The notes: generated from the letters alone by a model not told the origin. 64,000 nt of DNA from Erythrobasidium yunnanense (GCA_001600175.1 BCJC01000002.1:1246318-1310317), one strand, 5' to 3'; numbered from the stretch's first letter, positions 49,795 to 63,811 are shown. Program-made: numbers and translations.

Positions 49795-51930
49795 ATGAGC
49801 AGGCATCGCAAGGTCGCAGCTTCTCGAGGATCGAGGAGGACATCCTGGCGGCCGTCGACGCCCAAACTGGCAGTGCTCCTAGGGCTTGCTACGTTTCTGG
49901 CATCATTTCGAGACGCGACAGCAGCGTCGCCAGCATCGTGGAAGGATGGCCTGCAAGCGCCGCGAGCTGACTTCTTCGAAACGGTTCTAGAAGGGAACGT
50001 AGCGAACCAGAAGAGTTGCAAGGTCAGCCAGATGCGACACGTTGGTCATCTGGAAAGAATGGTCAAGGCTGATCCGATCAAGTCAAACAGCCAACGGGCC
50101 TCATACACGATGCATGCTGCGACTATCAAACAGTAGAGGACGTCAACAACGACCTCGCAAGCCGGCTCGACGAGATTATTCAGCTCCCTTTCTTCCGGTT
50201 CCAGAAGGTTAACTTGTTTCAAGAGTGCGCATTCTGGCAGGAAGATGGTAGCTGTATGAACCGTGCATGCGCAGTGCAGGAGACGGACGAGGTAGGCCAA
50301 GCCACATCCATGTTTGAGCCACGTATCGATCGGGCTGACCATGTATGCTTTGTCCTTTCTTTCAGGAGCATGTCCCAGAAGCATGGAAGTCTGGAACGCT
50401 TGGCAAAGTGAAAGAAGCGCTCGCTTTCCCGAATGCGCTGCAAGGAGCCTTGGCTAAAGACTCGGACTTCTGTGTACTTGACGAAGATTCGCCTTCATCG
50501 GACGGCATATACGTCGATCTATACGAGAACCCCGAACGCTTTACAGGCTATGCTGGCGCATCTGCCAACAAGGTCTGGAAGGCCATCTACGAGGAGAACT
50601 GCTTCGATGTAGTACCTTTCATGGCACCCTCTCGGGGTCAAGAGAGTGGAGGAAGCGGATATGTGCAAAGCAGCCTTCTTGGAGACAAGTCACGCACTGT
50701 GCGAAGCCTGATGGGCAATCTTGGCTTAGCCGCACCGCGAGATACGCAAGACGAGGAGCAGTGTCTGGAGAAGCGCGTCTATTATCGCTTGATCTCGGGT
50801 ATGCCTGCCTGCAAGTGATCTCATCCATCTACTAATGTGCTCTCTCCGCCAGGCCTTCATGCGTCTATCTCGATACATATTTGCGCAGAATACCTTGATC
50901 AGGAGACTGGACAATGGAAACCTAATCTCGCTTGCTTTATCACCCGTATAGCAGAACATCCTGAACGCTTACAAAACGTCTACTTCAACTATGTTCTCAT
51001 GCTTCGCGCACTCACCAAAGCTGCACCTTACCTCCGTCAATATAACTACAACACTGGAGACGAGCAAGTCGATGCACGCACAAAGCAGCTTGTCACAGCA
51101 CTATTGGACAAGGCAGAGTCATGTCAGGCTACCTTTGACGAGACGAGCATGTTCAGCGGACCTGAAGCGAAGGTGAGGAGCGATGCATTTGCTTTCGACA
51201 GGCTTATGCTGAAATGCGCCTGTGTCTTACCTAGATCTTGAAGCAAGAGTTCAAGTCGCACTTCCGGAACGTCTCTCGCATCATGGACTGTGTAGGCTGC
51301 GACAAGTGCCGTCTATGGGGCAAGACCCAGGTCACCGGCGTAGCGACTGGCCTCAAGCTACTCTTCTCATGTGACGATGCATCTTCTTCGACTTTCAACA
51401 ATGAACTCGAGCTCCGAAGATCCGAGATCGTAGCATTTATCTGGACTCTGCACAGATTCTCAGAAAGTCTGGCTGCCGTTGAGCAGTTCAGAGATATGTG
51501 GGCGAAGCGCGACCAAGCACAAGGGACGCCGTTGGTTCTTCGACAGCCTTCGCAAGACGAGATCATGCAGGATGCAGTCGAGAAGGTGGTTCCCTCTCAA
51601 TCTGTGCCGTCGCCTGAAACGGAAGGCAAGGAGCACGCAGAGCCAGCTATCTTCTCTCCGCCCTCACGTTATTCCGATACGCCTGCTTCCGCCGGCGAAG
51701 CAAGGCCTGTTCAATCGCAAGCTGCTGTGGAGCCGGATCTCGTCAACACAGTCGAAGACTCGGTCTATCACGCCTCTCCCGAGAGCACTGCCATTGGTCC
51801 ACGCTTGTCTGGTATTTTGGCCAAACTCTACAATGCCTGCCGGTCAAGTATTGCAGCATGCTTTGCAATTGTCGAGCGGAGTTTATCGTTTATCAGTAGT
51901 CTCGCTAGCGACCGCAAAAGCGAGTTATGA
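49795..51930 (+). CDS. ERO1: ER oxidoreductin ERO1
   Basis: Flavoenzyme that passes electrons from protein disulfide isomerase to oxygen in the ER lumen. I chose [18 protein letters not shown], which leads into a hydrophobic segment [19 protein letters not shown] as signal or anchor. After an intron at about 50023-50089 the hallmark [14 protein letters not shown] appears, then [28 protein letters not shown] with the shuttle Cys pairs, and [13 protein letters not shown]-binding [10 protein letters not shown] follows. A further exon has the active-site [12 protein letters not shown] (CxxCxxC). The C-terminal tail beyond [12 protein letters not shown] is about 145 residues longer than the core and ends in a moderately hydrophobic stretch ([20 protein letters not shown]) that could hold it to the membrane, as the yeast tail does. 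Confidence 0.94.
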
Positions 51931-52143
51931 GTTTCAATATTTGCCGTCTTGTGCATACATCCAGCATGATCATACCCACTTCGATTAGCTACCTTTTTTT
52001 GTTTGTCTAGACATCGTGTAGTAAGTCGTTCATATGACCATCTAGCATACTTCGTACAGCATCAGTTGTTGTCTCATTGAACTTGCAAATATATACTCTT
52101 GCGACAACAACATTACGAAGCAAGCCCTCGTTCTGAATCCTGC

Positions 52144-55100
52144 CTATTGCGCGTTGAAAGGGTACCTCGGCTTCCGTGGAAGACGCTTTGCTATCGGATC
52201 TTCGTTCAAGAATAGGCGCCGCTTCTCCACAGCTCCGTGCCCTCTTCTCAGCTCAACCTCAGGAAGGTCCAGCAAATGCTGCTCGTTGGCCTCTTTCGAT
52301 CGCCTTTCGACCAGCTGATCATCTTCGTAAGACCAGCAAGACTTGTAGGCTGTCTGAACGGATAGAGGAAGGATGTTGAGATCTTGTGAACCCTCGCTTG
52401 CTTGACTCTTGGCGACATCGTGAAGAGCTATCTGTCTGGCGATGTCAAAGTCCCCCGAGCAGGCACTAGTGGAGGTGGAATTATCATCAGTCTCTCTTCG
52501 ATCGGACTGATGTGTTGTACTTACTACCACAAATCGACAGCGTCTTCCCTGGACAGACCAGTTGATCTGATATGTTGCTTGATCGCTGCATGCCTTTCAG
52601 CAACTTGTTGCTGTACGACTTCTGAGAGCTTCGCCTTATGTCCTGCACTTGAAGCCACCGAGGAGCCTCTAGCCTTACTCTTACTAGCAGACGAGACGCT
52701 CGACCGCTCAAGCACAGGCGCCATCGATGATCTTCTGGGCTGTTGAGGCTGTATCTCTATCGCTTGTATTATCTTCTCAGGAGATCTACTCGTCGATTGC
52801 CGATGAGCGATCACAGCTGAGGCCGGACTCCGCTTCGTGAGCGTACTTGAGGCCTTTTTGCTGGATGAAGAGGAGCGTGGCTTGATTTGACCCGGACTCG
52901 AAACGCTATCGTCATCGTACACAGGCCGTCGCTTGCTACTGCTAGACTGTAGTGTGGCAGCTTTGGACGTCGCAACTCTGTCCAGCCAGTCCTTCTGCAC
53001 CGCTCTGGCGAACATTCTATGAACCTCCAAAAGCTGCTGCAGAGCTTCGTCATTTGAGGCGACCTTGCTTGCTTGCATTTCGCGGTTGTAGTCTAAAGCG
53101 CCTTCGTCTTGAGCGAGATTATGGAGGCTATCAACGATGGCGTCTACGTCGAGTTCGGGAGTCTTCGAAGTGATAAAGTCCGGATCCTCTTCCAGAGTGT
53201 CTTCGCGTCCATGCCGAAAGGCGTCTCCTGCCAACTCTGCCTGCGAATCCTGGGCTATATTAGGATACTGCCGATCCTGCAGAAGTCGAGCTACTTCTTC
53301 ACTGCTGGAATATTCTTGTTTGATGATGGGTGAAAGGGGGACGGTCGAGGTAGAGAGCCCAGGCACGAGCTTGACGAATTCGAATCCTTCATCCGATGCA
53401 GATTCTGCTTCGGAAGCCTCGGAATGACTGTCGAATACGCCCGTTGCATCTTGTGTCTGATTTACTGTTCGCGGGATATCCCCTTCATCTTGGTCATCGA
53501 CTACCATATCCTGGATCGTATCGATTGTTGCCGTGGCGTCGGCCTCGGCCTCCATCATCTGCTCCAGCGGTATGCTGGCATCTACCATCTCTATACCTTC
53601 CTTCTGTGCGGACGATCTATACGTGGAATTAATGTCGTTCAGAGGCTGTTCATCCTCTCTCCTTGTCTCGGTCTCCAGGAGACCTATCCCATCCTCTTCG
53701 CCATTATTCAGTGCTGCTCTATGTTCGTCATCTTCCTGAAGCATAGTCTCATCCTCATGCTCTTCGCCCGAGGCTTGAGAGCTTAGCTCGAATCTAGGAA
53801 GGCGGGCCTTCCTGCGCTTCTTCGCACCCACTACAAGCCGCGATATAGTAGGTGCTTGTTCATCCTGAATCAGCGGATTTGAAGGCTCATCGACCGGATT
53901 TTGGGTGTCTTCGGCGAGCGGAGCAGCGGATGTCTTGCCTTTAGGGGTTGACGACCTGAACAGAGTGCGGATGCGCTCCTGTGTATCTGCCGAAATTCCT
54001 TGGATCCCTTCCAGCACACCTGTGTGACCTTGCCGAGCAGCATCTTCGTCAGATTCGGGTGATAGACTGCGCGAGCTCGCATGGCTGGATGGCGGAGGTG
54101 GATCTGAAATCGGAGCAGCTTCCTCCGAGTATTGAGTAAACATTTCTTCGGGTTCCTGACTTCCAAGATCAGACTTATCGTGATCATCTACACTCCGCTT
54201 GCGTTTCCCTGCATGAGTCCTTTCGTCAGGTTGGGCTTGTATTGCGCCAGACTGAGAGGCCAACTTGGTCGGTGTATTGTCCATCGATCCTGCTGTCGTT
54301 TGTTCGACTGCAATCTGTTGCTGAACTAGCTTCCGAGCCGAGATGAAGTCTGGCAACAGGTTCTGGGAAGGTGAAGGCGTTCCTGGCAGAAATGAGGTGC
54401 GCACTCCATTGTTCCGTGTCGGAGTTGATGTAGAGGTTGAAGCGGCGTTCGGCTGTAGAGGCGATTCTTCTCCGTTCCTCATGAGAGTATCGATGGCTTG
54501 TCTGGCGTTGCCTGTGAGACTGAGGGGTCAGGGTGAAGCATGTATCAGTCTTGCCGTACTCACCACCCTTCCGCATGACTTTCCTTCTAGCCTCATCAGC
54601 TACTGCTGTCACGACATCATCTTGGGCGGGCTAGTCAATGAAGATTGAGTGAGTGAGGTTGCTATGGTTGCTCGTTGGAAAGCATACCTTCGTGTGCAGT
54701 ACTGGCTTTTCTTCGATCCTGCTACCTTTTTTCTCCTCCTCGTCCAGCAATATATCGCGGATCCAGGCAGCCGATAGCAGATCAAAGTTCCTGGCGGAGG
54801 GCGACCAATCACTCTCGCCTTTGGAAGAGAGGTATTTGAAAGAATGTACAGACAGGACCAGCTTGCGTTCTTTCGGGCCCAGATCTAGTTGAGCACTCGA
54901 AGGTACCCGGTCGACGTAGGTTGAAGTGTACTGGAAACGAAATGCTCGGATCTGAAAGAGGCCGCCTTTGTATGAAGTGAAGGATTCGTGGGTTCTATCG
55001 AGATATTATATCAGATTGATGAAGTGCTCGCTTGTATACAGCCGCGCTGCACCTTTCGAAATCGTTGATGGCAGACGCCTCAAACTTGACGAGCACTCTG

Positions 55101-55366
55101 TACTGCTTGTCGTGAACATGAGCCCATACGCCGAGCTGGTCATAGTCGGGCTTGCGCTTGTCGCGGTAGCTTGTGAACTGGGAGGGACAGAACAGGGAAC
55201 ATATCGAGATTCTAATCAATGGCCAAGAATCTTGCGTATTAGACAACTCGCTAACCTGGACGATCTGGCTGTAGCCGCCTTTGTGCTCGAAGCTGAGATT
55301 GACGCGATGCTTGTTTCTGTAATCTTCGACGGCTTTGGACAGCCAGGGAGAGATGGAGCTCGACAT
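52144..55366 (-). CDS. TPP1/Est3-like OB-fold telomere protein candidate
   Basis: The start MSSSISPWLSKAVEDY resembles the 'x-PWI-x3-L' opening of TPP1/Est3 proteins. An intron at about 55187-55241 joins GGYSQIVQ to FTSYRDKRKPDYDQLGVWAH, then YRVLVKFEASAINDFE. The next intron (about 54998-55056) gives NDFER-THESFTSYKGGLFQI, then KERKLVLSVHSFKYLSSKGE, like the last OB strand and helix of TPP1. From memory, yeast Est3 has ILVEFSQECVSNFERTH at the matching place. After the OB domain comes a long acidic, Ser-rich disordered region (52524-54482) and a C-terminal exon with KRRLFLNEDPIAKRLPRKPR. In shelterin, TPP1/Tpz1 recruits telomerase and links Pot1. Not verified by structure or search. Confidence 0.55.
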
Positions 55367-55527
55367 GTCATAAGGGCAGCATTAGATGGTCATTGATGCA
55401 TGGTTAGTAGTATCAGCTTTCAATATTTCAAGAGAATTGGCTTGAAATCGAAACCGAAAGCTCTTCTTTACGTCGACATTAAAACCCTCTAGAAATACTG
55501 ATTGAAGAGACTCTACGACCTCCCTAC
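55367..55527. promoter_or_regulatory. Short bidirectional promoter
   Basis: Only 161 bp separate the start codons of the TPP1-like and HMMR-like genes, which are transcribed away from each other. Both promoters must lie here or overlap. No specific site was recognised. Confidence 0.5.
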
Positions 55528-57811
55528 ATGTTCGCCAAAGCACCGCGCTTCACTGCTGCGCCCGACAGCGGCGTCCCTGGTCCTGCAGCCTACACGATCC
55601 TCTCGCCAGAAAACAGAAAGAAAGGCGCATTTCTCGAGAAAGACAGGCGCTTCAAGGACGTCCAGAACAATGGAGTTGGTACGCAATGGCTCACCTACGA
55701 TGCGAAGATGGTTTCCTAGTGTTTTGACGGTAAACAACACAGAACTCGCGCCGGCAAACGACGATGGAATGGCGCACAACAAGCTCAAAGCGAGTACTAA
55801 CACTAACAGTAATGAGATAGCGAAGCACAGGGTGAGAGCTCGCGCTATTCCTTCAGAGAACAATCGCTGATATGCCGGCACACGTGATCTACGTACAGCT
55901 TGATGCTCTACGAACGCAGCTCACCTCGGAGCACGCAAGGGAGGTCAAGGTACTGGAGCAGCAGATAGCACAACAGACGCGCAAGATCGCCGAGTTACAG
56001 GCTGCTCAGACAGAGGTTGAAAAGCTCAAGAAAGAGTCTAGTAGGTTGCCGACTTGTTACGAGCAAACAGTACTGATTGCTATGCTTATTCATAGAATCT
56101 TCAACAAGACGCGAGCATGCCCTTCAGTCCGATCTCGAGAAAGCGAAAGAGCAGCTGGCCCTTCTTCCTGGACTGCGCCAGAAATTCGACGATCTCGTAG
56201 CGGAGCATGCGTCTTCAAAGACTAGACATACCGAAGCGAAAGACAGCTACAAGTCTCAGATAGTAAATCTAGAGAAGAAAGTCAAGATGATACAAGAAGC
56301 GGAAGCAAAGCTGAGCGCAGAGGGTATAGCGAAGACACGCGAAGTCGGTAGATTGGGTGATGAGCTGGGAAGATTGCGAGCAAGTAAAGGAGATGTCGAG
56401 CAGAAGCTCAAAGAGAAGCAAAGGGAGATGGAAGAACAGGATATCAAGTACGACCAGCTGCAGCTTGTTCTTCAGGAACAGCGGTCACGCTTTGCCGACT
56501 TGGAGACAGCAACTCGCAAACAAACCTCTTCTCTATGCGCATATGCTTCCGCCCATATCGCAAGCCTCCATGAACAGCATCGTTCCACGCAGTCTCGGCT
56601 CCAGCAAGACAACCTATCTTCCGCCTTTCAGATAACACGATTAGAGCGCAAGGTGATGGAGAAGGAAGATCAAGTAACTCAGCTGATAGAGCTCATCATG
56701 TGTCTCGAAGAAGAGAAGGAAGTGCTGCAGGAAAGGAACGAAGAGCTCGAGGATGATCTGGAAGAACTGTCAAACACGCTCAATATCGACAATGCCCGGT
56801 ACGACAATGTTCGCAGATATTATGAGGCTCAGATTCAGGATGAGCATGAGGCGGCGGAGGCGCTAGTCGAGCGCTATGAATCTGAACAAGGCGAATGGAG
56901 GGTGGAGCGCGACTACTTCGATGCGTGCATGAAAGAGGGCAAACATCACGCATATGCACATGAGCAAGCTATCAAAGCACTGGAAGAGATGGGAATGCAG
57001 AAGTATATGCTTGAGCGGGATCATGCCAAATTGACGGAAGAGATGCAAGCTGCACAAGAACTGTTGGCCGAACAAGAAGTAGAGATGGAAGAGAAGCAAG
57101 CGGCACTCACAGCCCTGCAAGCGGAACATGCGCAAGTTCAGGAACGACTCGACTCCACCGTTGCTGCGAAGAAGGCTCAAGTAGCAGAGTTGGCAGAACA
57201 GCGAGAGCAGAGCCGGTACCTCGAAATTTCTATCCAGGCTGCTCAAGCAACGGAGCATCATCTAAACGATCAGATCGAGACTCTGACGAACGAGCTTGTC
57301 GATTACGCTTCATTGCAAGAGACGCACGAGGAGCTGCTGAAAGCATTGGACAGACTCATGCGGACAGCAGACCTTGCTGAAGAGGATGTGAATCAGCTGG
57401 CACAGCTCAATGCTCAGCTAATTGGTCATAACAACCCTGGACAGAGGATAAGACATATGGATAGGCTCCGCAACGAGCTTGCGGGGCTCAAGAAGGTGCG
57501 AATGCAACACGCTCCATCGGAAGGATGACACTGACCTTTCGTCATCATCAAAGCAACACATAGCGACCCAGTCCGAGCTGTCTGCCGCAACGAGGCAGAT
57601 CGAAGCTCTGCGATCGGAGATCAGCGCCTATAAAGCTGTAGGCGGAGCAACAGTGAAGCATCTACAAGCTTCAAGAGCCGCAGGGCCACCTCGAAACCCG
57701 CTCGCAGCTAGTATTGCCAAGCAAGCGGGTTCTCGGGAGAATCACGCATTACAGGCGCCAGCGAACGCGCTGAAGCAGGTTGGAAGGATGTCTCTCGCGG
57801 AGCTGCGGTGA
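55528..57811 (+). CDS. HMMR/RHAMM-like coiled-coil protein
   Basis: The start MFAKAPRFTAAPDSGVPGPA, then AYTILSPENRKKGAFLEKDR, resembles the RHAMM/HMMR N-terminus (FPKAP...RF...PGAYDV...F.KS.RF). Introns join QNNGV to ELAPANDDG, AKHR to LDALRTQLTSEHARE, KKES to KSSTRREHALQSDL, and LAGLKK to QHIATQSELSAATRQ. Most of the protein, about 600 residues, is continuous coiled coil. Near its end LAQLNAQLIGHNNPGQRIRH then MDRLRNE matches the C-terminal 'LLGHQN..QKIKH...LK.E' block of HMMR that binds TPX2/centrosome partners. The tail ends KQVGRMSLAELR. Probable spindle-pole or microtubule role by homology. Confidence 0.7.
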
Positions 57812-58200
57812 AGAACAAGGAAGGAGGCTTTGGGCATTAGCAGTCAGTAGTGTTGTTGTGCATAGGGCTTCGAGTATCTCGAAACAATGCAGAGAGTCTC
57901 TTCACGATTCATTCGACAGCATCGCCGTCTCGCAACTATTGCTAACGATGAACAAAGACTATGCTGCTCAGAAAGGGCTAAAGACTGTTCAGAACGAATT
58001 GTGTCGCAGCGTTACAAAAGCTGCCTTTTCGATTTCATCTCTCCTTCTCTTTCCTCTTTCACAAGTGTTTCCATGGTGGATACCCGTCTTCTTTGTACCC
58101 TTTCTTTCACTTGCCAAGAAACGTTTGACAATGGTCCTCCCCCTTCTATCACCGTCACTTTCCTCTTCTTGCTTTTTCTGCTAATCGGAGGGCATCATGC
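57812..58200. other. Convergent 3' region of the HMMR-like and SEC61 genes
   Basis: 389 bp between two stop codons on opposite strands, pyrimidine-rich on the + strand from about 58020 to 58180. It must hold both terminators. No gene seen. Confidence 0.4.
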
Positions 58201-60496
<2,296 letters not shown>

Positions 60497-60820
60497 CTTG
60501 TAGAATTAAGGCGAGTCTCTGGGCAAGGCGAAAGGCAAGAAGCGACTTCGAAGATACAACGGTTGGTAACATGGCGACTGAAACGAAGAAGAATCACACT
60601 GCAATCTGAGATGATGCTGATGAGAACATTATACACCGATAAATGATTAATCTTCACACCGTCAAAGGAGCATGTCCACGGAAAGAGCGCGCTTTCAAGA
60701 GATGCTCCAGCTCCGACAAGCCGATACAAACAAACACTGACACTGACCCTCGCTGACCGTCTTCTATCTTCACGTCTCTCTCTCTCTTGTCTACCTCCAC
60801 CCATCTGCCCAGCTTCCTCG

Positions 60821-61462
60821 ATGCAACCATTCTCCGCCAGCCCAATCACAAGCTCTTTCACCTCTGCTGGTGTGCAGACGTGCGACATTTATACCTGTGA
60901 CGAAAAGATCGCTGTGGACAGTATGCTCCTCCTATCTGGCAAGGACGCTAGCCAGACTCCCTCCCAACCAGCCAAACCTTCCAGCAAGACCCGGCTTACA
61001 CGCTGTCTCGTCGCACTCGCTCTCTGCATGATATTCCTCATGGCTTACAATTCAAGACCCGTACTCGATGCGATATGCTCACAATGCCCGACTGATACGC
61101 CCTCGGGCGCCTTTATGGCCTCCGCTCTTCCAGCCTCATTCGGAAACTCGGCTTGCAAGCTCGTCTGTCAAACCCCAGATACTCCGTCAGTAGCTTCAGA
61201 TGTCATACCTGCACCTACCGTCGAAGCAACTTCCCTTCCTGCCGACACGCCTGCCGCAAGCAAGCCTAAACATCGACCATGCCCCCATCATCGCCCCGTC
61301 AGCCTCGGCCAAAGCAGAGACGACAAGTCTCCTAGTCCCCTCAAGGCTCTTCTGGATCATCTTACCGAGATCCGAGCCAAAGCATCGAGCAAGCGCCATA
61401 ACCGCGTATCTGGCAGATACTCGACTGCGCGAAACAGACGTCGCAGAAGCCGTCATATGTAA
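60821..61462 (+). CDS. Putative single-pass membrane protein, unrecognised
   Basis: One uninterrupted frame of 213 codons starting MQPFSASPITSSFTSAGVQT. A basic segment (KTRLTRCLVALALCMIFLMA) leads into one hydrophobic span near residues 65-80. The following part has several Cys (ICSQCPTD, SACKLVCQTPD) that could form disulfides if luminal, and a very basic tail ending RNRRRRSRHM. The layout suggests a type II membrane protein. It is divergent from SEC61 across about 325 bp. No family recognised, so it could also be a spurious open frame. Confidence 0.4.
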   Translation: MQPFSASPITSSFTSAGVQTCDIYTCDEKIAVDSMLLLSGKDASQTPSQPAKPSSKTRLTRCLVALALCMIFLMAYNSRPVLDAICSQCPTDTPSGAFMASALPASFGNSACKLVCQTPDTPSVASDVIPAPTVEATSLPADTPAASKPKHRPCPHHRPVSLGQSRDDKSPSPLKALLDHLTEIRAKASSKRHNRVSGRYSTARNRRRRSRHM

Positions 61463-61673
61463 TTATACTCTCGGTGTGATACTAGCCAGATCCAGAAACG
61501 ATTATTGAATTGCTGATAAGGAATTGGTACAACAACTCTGCGAGAAAGGCGCAGGAAGACTGCCCGAACGAGCTGCCTTGCGTCCGTAACCATGGCCAGG
61601 TGCTCATCTACTGATCTTGCTGTCCATCTAATGCGAAAGCTAGAAGCGAGGTGAATACGAAAAGGCCCAGGCT

Positions 61674-62014
61674 TTATACGGCAAAGCAGTCCGCAAACGT
61701 ATTCTGAGAACCAGCAATCAGAGTATCAGTAAGTTTCATGCAGAAGCATCAACAACATGCACGTACCTTTGGATGTTTACTGCTTGCATGGTCCTGCAAA
61801 AAGACCGTCTTTTCCTTCTCAATCATGACTTTGCAGACCTGTCCGCGTACCACATCAGCTTCTTCCGCACATTCACAACCTTTTGAGAGTAGAAAGAGAC
61901 ACACCTTGCATTGGATCTTCTCCTTCTCTGCTTTCACGGGAATACCGCTGGCTGTCAATTTGGCACGCGTGCCAGCTGCCTCGGCCGCTTTCTGCTCGCG
62001 GGTCCTGCGGTCCT
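61674..62014 (-). CDS. Small ZNF706/At2g23090-like zinc finger protein (5' end unresolved)
   Basis: Three exons are clear. The first visible exon reads KDRRTREQKAAEAAGTRAKL and on to EKEKIQCK (ending about 61908). After an intron, VCKVMIEKEKTVFLQDHASS KHPK. After a second intron, NTFADCFAV and TAA at 61674-61676. The pattern C-x2-C-x12-H-x5-H followed by HPK matches ZNF706 and the plant At2g23090 family: small basic proteins with one C2H2-type finger. The start is not settled; a candidate first exon MPISK at 62215-62229 is in phase but unsupported otherwise. Confidence 0.6.
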
Positions 62015-62459
62015 TCTACGTTGTCCAGCATAGTCATACAGCAGCAGTAGAAGTGGAGAATTCGTTCACAGTGCATGATAGGGATGTGACCAGGTCGATT
62101 GGGTTTTCGAGAAGGACATGGTTTGGGCAGCGCAGCAAGACGGCAGGGAAATGGACATGACAAGTGGAATCAGCCTCTTGATCCGTATAGACTGGTCAAC
62201 AACTGTAGCAGTACCTTCGAGATAGGCATTTCAGATATGTGTCTTGAAGCACAAGTTTTTTTTGGCGAAAGAAGGAGAGAGACAAAGCGTGGCAAGCAAG
62301 CGGGTAAGTGAGATGCTTCATAGGCTTTCATTGCTATATGGCACTAGCGCTTCTGCAAGTATAGCGACATGATGTCTACACAGATTCTATTGTCGATGCA
62401 TTGCATGCTTCTGCCTTGACTCTTTGTTCTTTTGGGCTATTCTCGTGAGATCGCAATGC

Positions 62460-63366
62460 TTAGAGCTTGGCCATGAAGTTGTCGGCTTTTGTGACGGTGA
62501 CTTGACCGAGGTCATCTTCGAGCTCGAGCTCCTTGACGATTCCATCCTGGACGAGGAGGACGTATCCTGGAGAACGGCGATCCGACAATTAGCCTGCGCT
62601 CTACCGACACATCTATAATGACGCTTACTCTTTGAACGAGCGTTTCCAAGGATGGGACCAGCGTCGAAGGACATGCCGATGGCAGAGGTGAACTTGCCAG
62701 CATCATCAGCGAGGAAGTGGACCTTGGCGCTGTCGGCAGCACCAAGCTTCTCCTTCCATGCTTCCATTACGAACCTGAGAGATGAAGATGAAAGAGGTCA
62801 GAAAGCAGCCCGTGCTTGGAGTAAAGACGGCGCGTACTGGTCATTGACGGCAACGACGTAGATGTCGGAGACACCCTTAGCGAGGATGGCATCGAGGTTC
62901 TTGACGTATCCAGGGACCTGAGTAGAGCAGGTGGAGCTGGATTATGGAGAAGACGTGCCTTCAGCCGAAAAGCGTCTGTGGTTTTCTCGCGAGCCCGACT
63001 GACGTGAAAGCTCCTGGAACACCGACGATGATGATCTTCCCTGGCGTGTTGTCGAGGTCTACATTGGCGTTTGTTCTGATGGAAGAAAGCGACGCAGAGG
63101 GTAATAGTCAGTCTTTAAGCCGGCTCGTCATCAGTCGGAGTCCGAGAACATACACGGAGTGCCTGCACATCAACGAGGTCAGCTTTGATCATGCTATACG
63201 CTGAATGTACGCCTACTCCTTGAGCTTCACACCAGTAGCGAGTTTGTCACCCACTTTGATGGGACCGACAATTCCTCCAATAACCGACTGAACTGTTTCC
63301 CAGAGGTTAGCGAGCTATAGTCTTCTTCCTGACGCCATGCTCACCTTTCTGGATGATCTCTGCCAT
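62460..63366 (-). CDS. Prx5/Ahp1-type peroxiredoxin
   Basis: Reduces peroxides with thioredoxin. Start MAEIIQK; exons then give SVIGGIVGPIKVGDKLATGV, TNANVDLDNTPGKIIIVGVP and, across an intron at about 62940-63005, GVPGAFTSTCSTQVPGYVKN with the peroxidatic Cys in T-x2-C. Later exons read AILAKGVSDIYVVAVND, FVMEAWKEKLGAADSAKVHF, FTSAIGMSFDAGPILGNARS and RYVLLVQDGIVKELELED, ending FMAKL. Family length and motif order are complete. An upstream ATG at about 63450 (MARAT plus donor GTAAGG) could splice to the AG inside the ATGGCAG of the main start and stay in frame (MARAT-EIIQK), giving an alternative N-terminus. Confidence 0.92.
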
Positions 63367-63811
63367 GATGCGTTATATGAAATGATGAGAGAAGAAGAAA
63401 GACAAGCAACGAAGACACCTTACCGGTTGCGCGAGCCATGATTAGCCGCGGACACTCTTACAACATGCTGCGACATGAAGCACCTCTCTTTACATGCCTC
63501 CACCACAACAGAAGCGCTGTCTCTGATACTGACAGGTGTTTAGTCCAGCACTAATGCAAGTCTGACAGGTGTCTTGTCAGGTCCACTGCTCGGGCGCTTA
63601 GTCCTTCGATCCGGGTTTCTCAAGCGCTTCCTGTTGAGGACGGTCTCATCGCGAAACCTCGAGGCATATGCCAGCTTCAATGCCTTCACGGTTGGCCTTT
63701 GTGCCTGTGCTGTGCCTGGTGTCCGGCTAGAAAATGTCGACAGCCTCGCTGTCGACTCTGCACGTCAAGCTTACGAGAGCAGAACCACTTGAACCCAGAT
63801 CATCGCTAGAC
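63367..63811. other. Intergenic, nothing certain
   Basis: 445 bp between the peroxiredoxin start and the last gene. A frame at 63574-63792 on the + strand has no family features. A possible alternative peroxiredoxin first exon lies near 63450. Confidence 0.35.

Noticed and set aside
49620-49970. Open frame of 116 codons on the + strand
   Set aside because: It overlaps the ERO1 signal region in another frame and has no recognisable domain.
52524-54482. Many + strand frames opposite the TPP1-like gene
   Set aside because: They mirror the low-complexity coding strand and have no own features.
63574-63792. 72-codon + strand frame near the right edge
   Set aside because: Composition is unremarkable, there are no family motifs, and no splice partner is evident.
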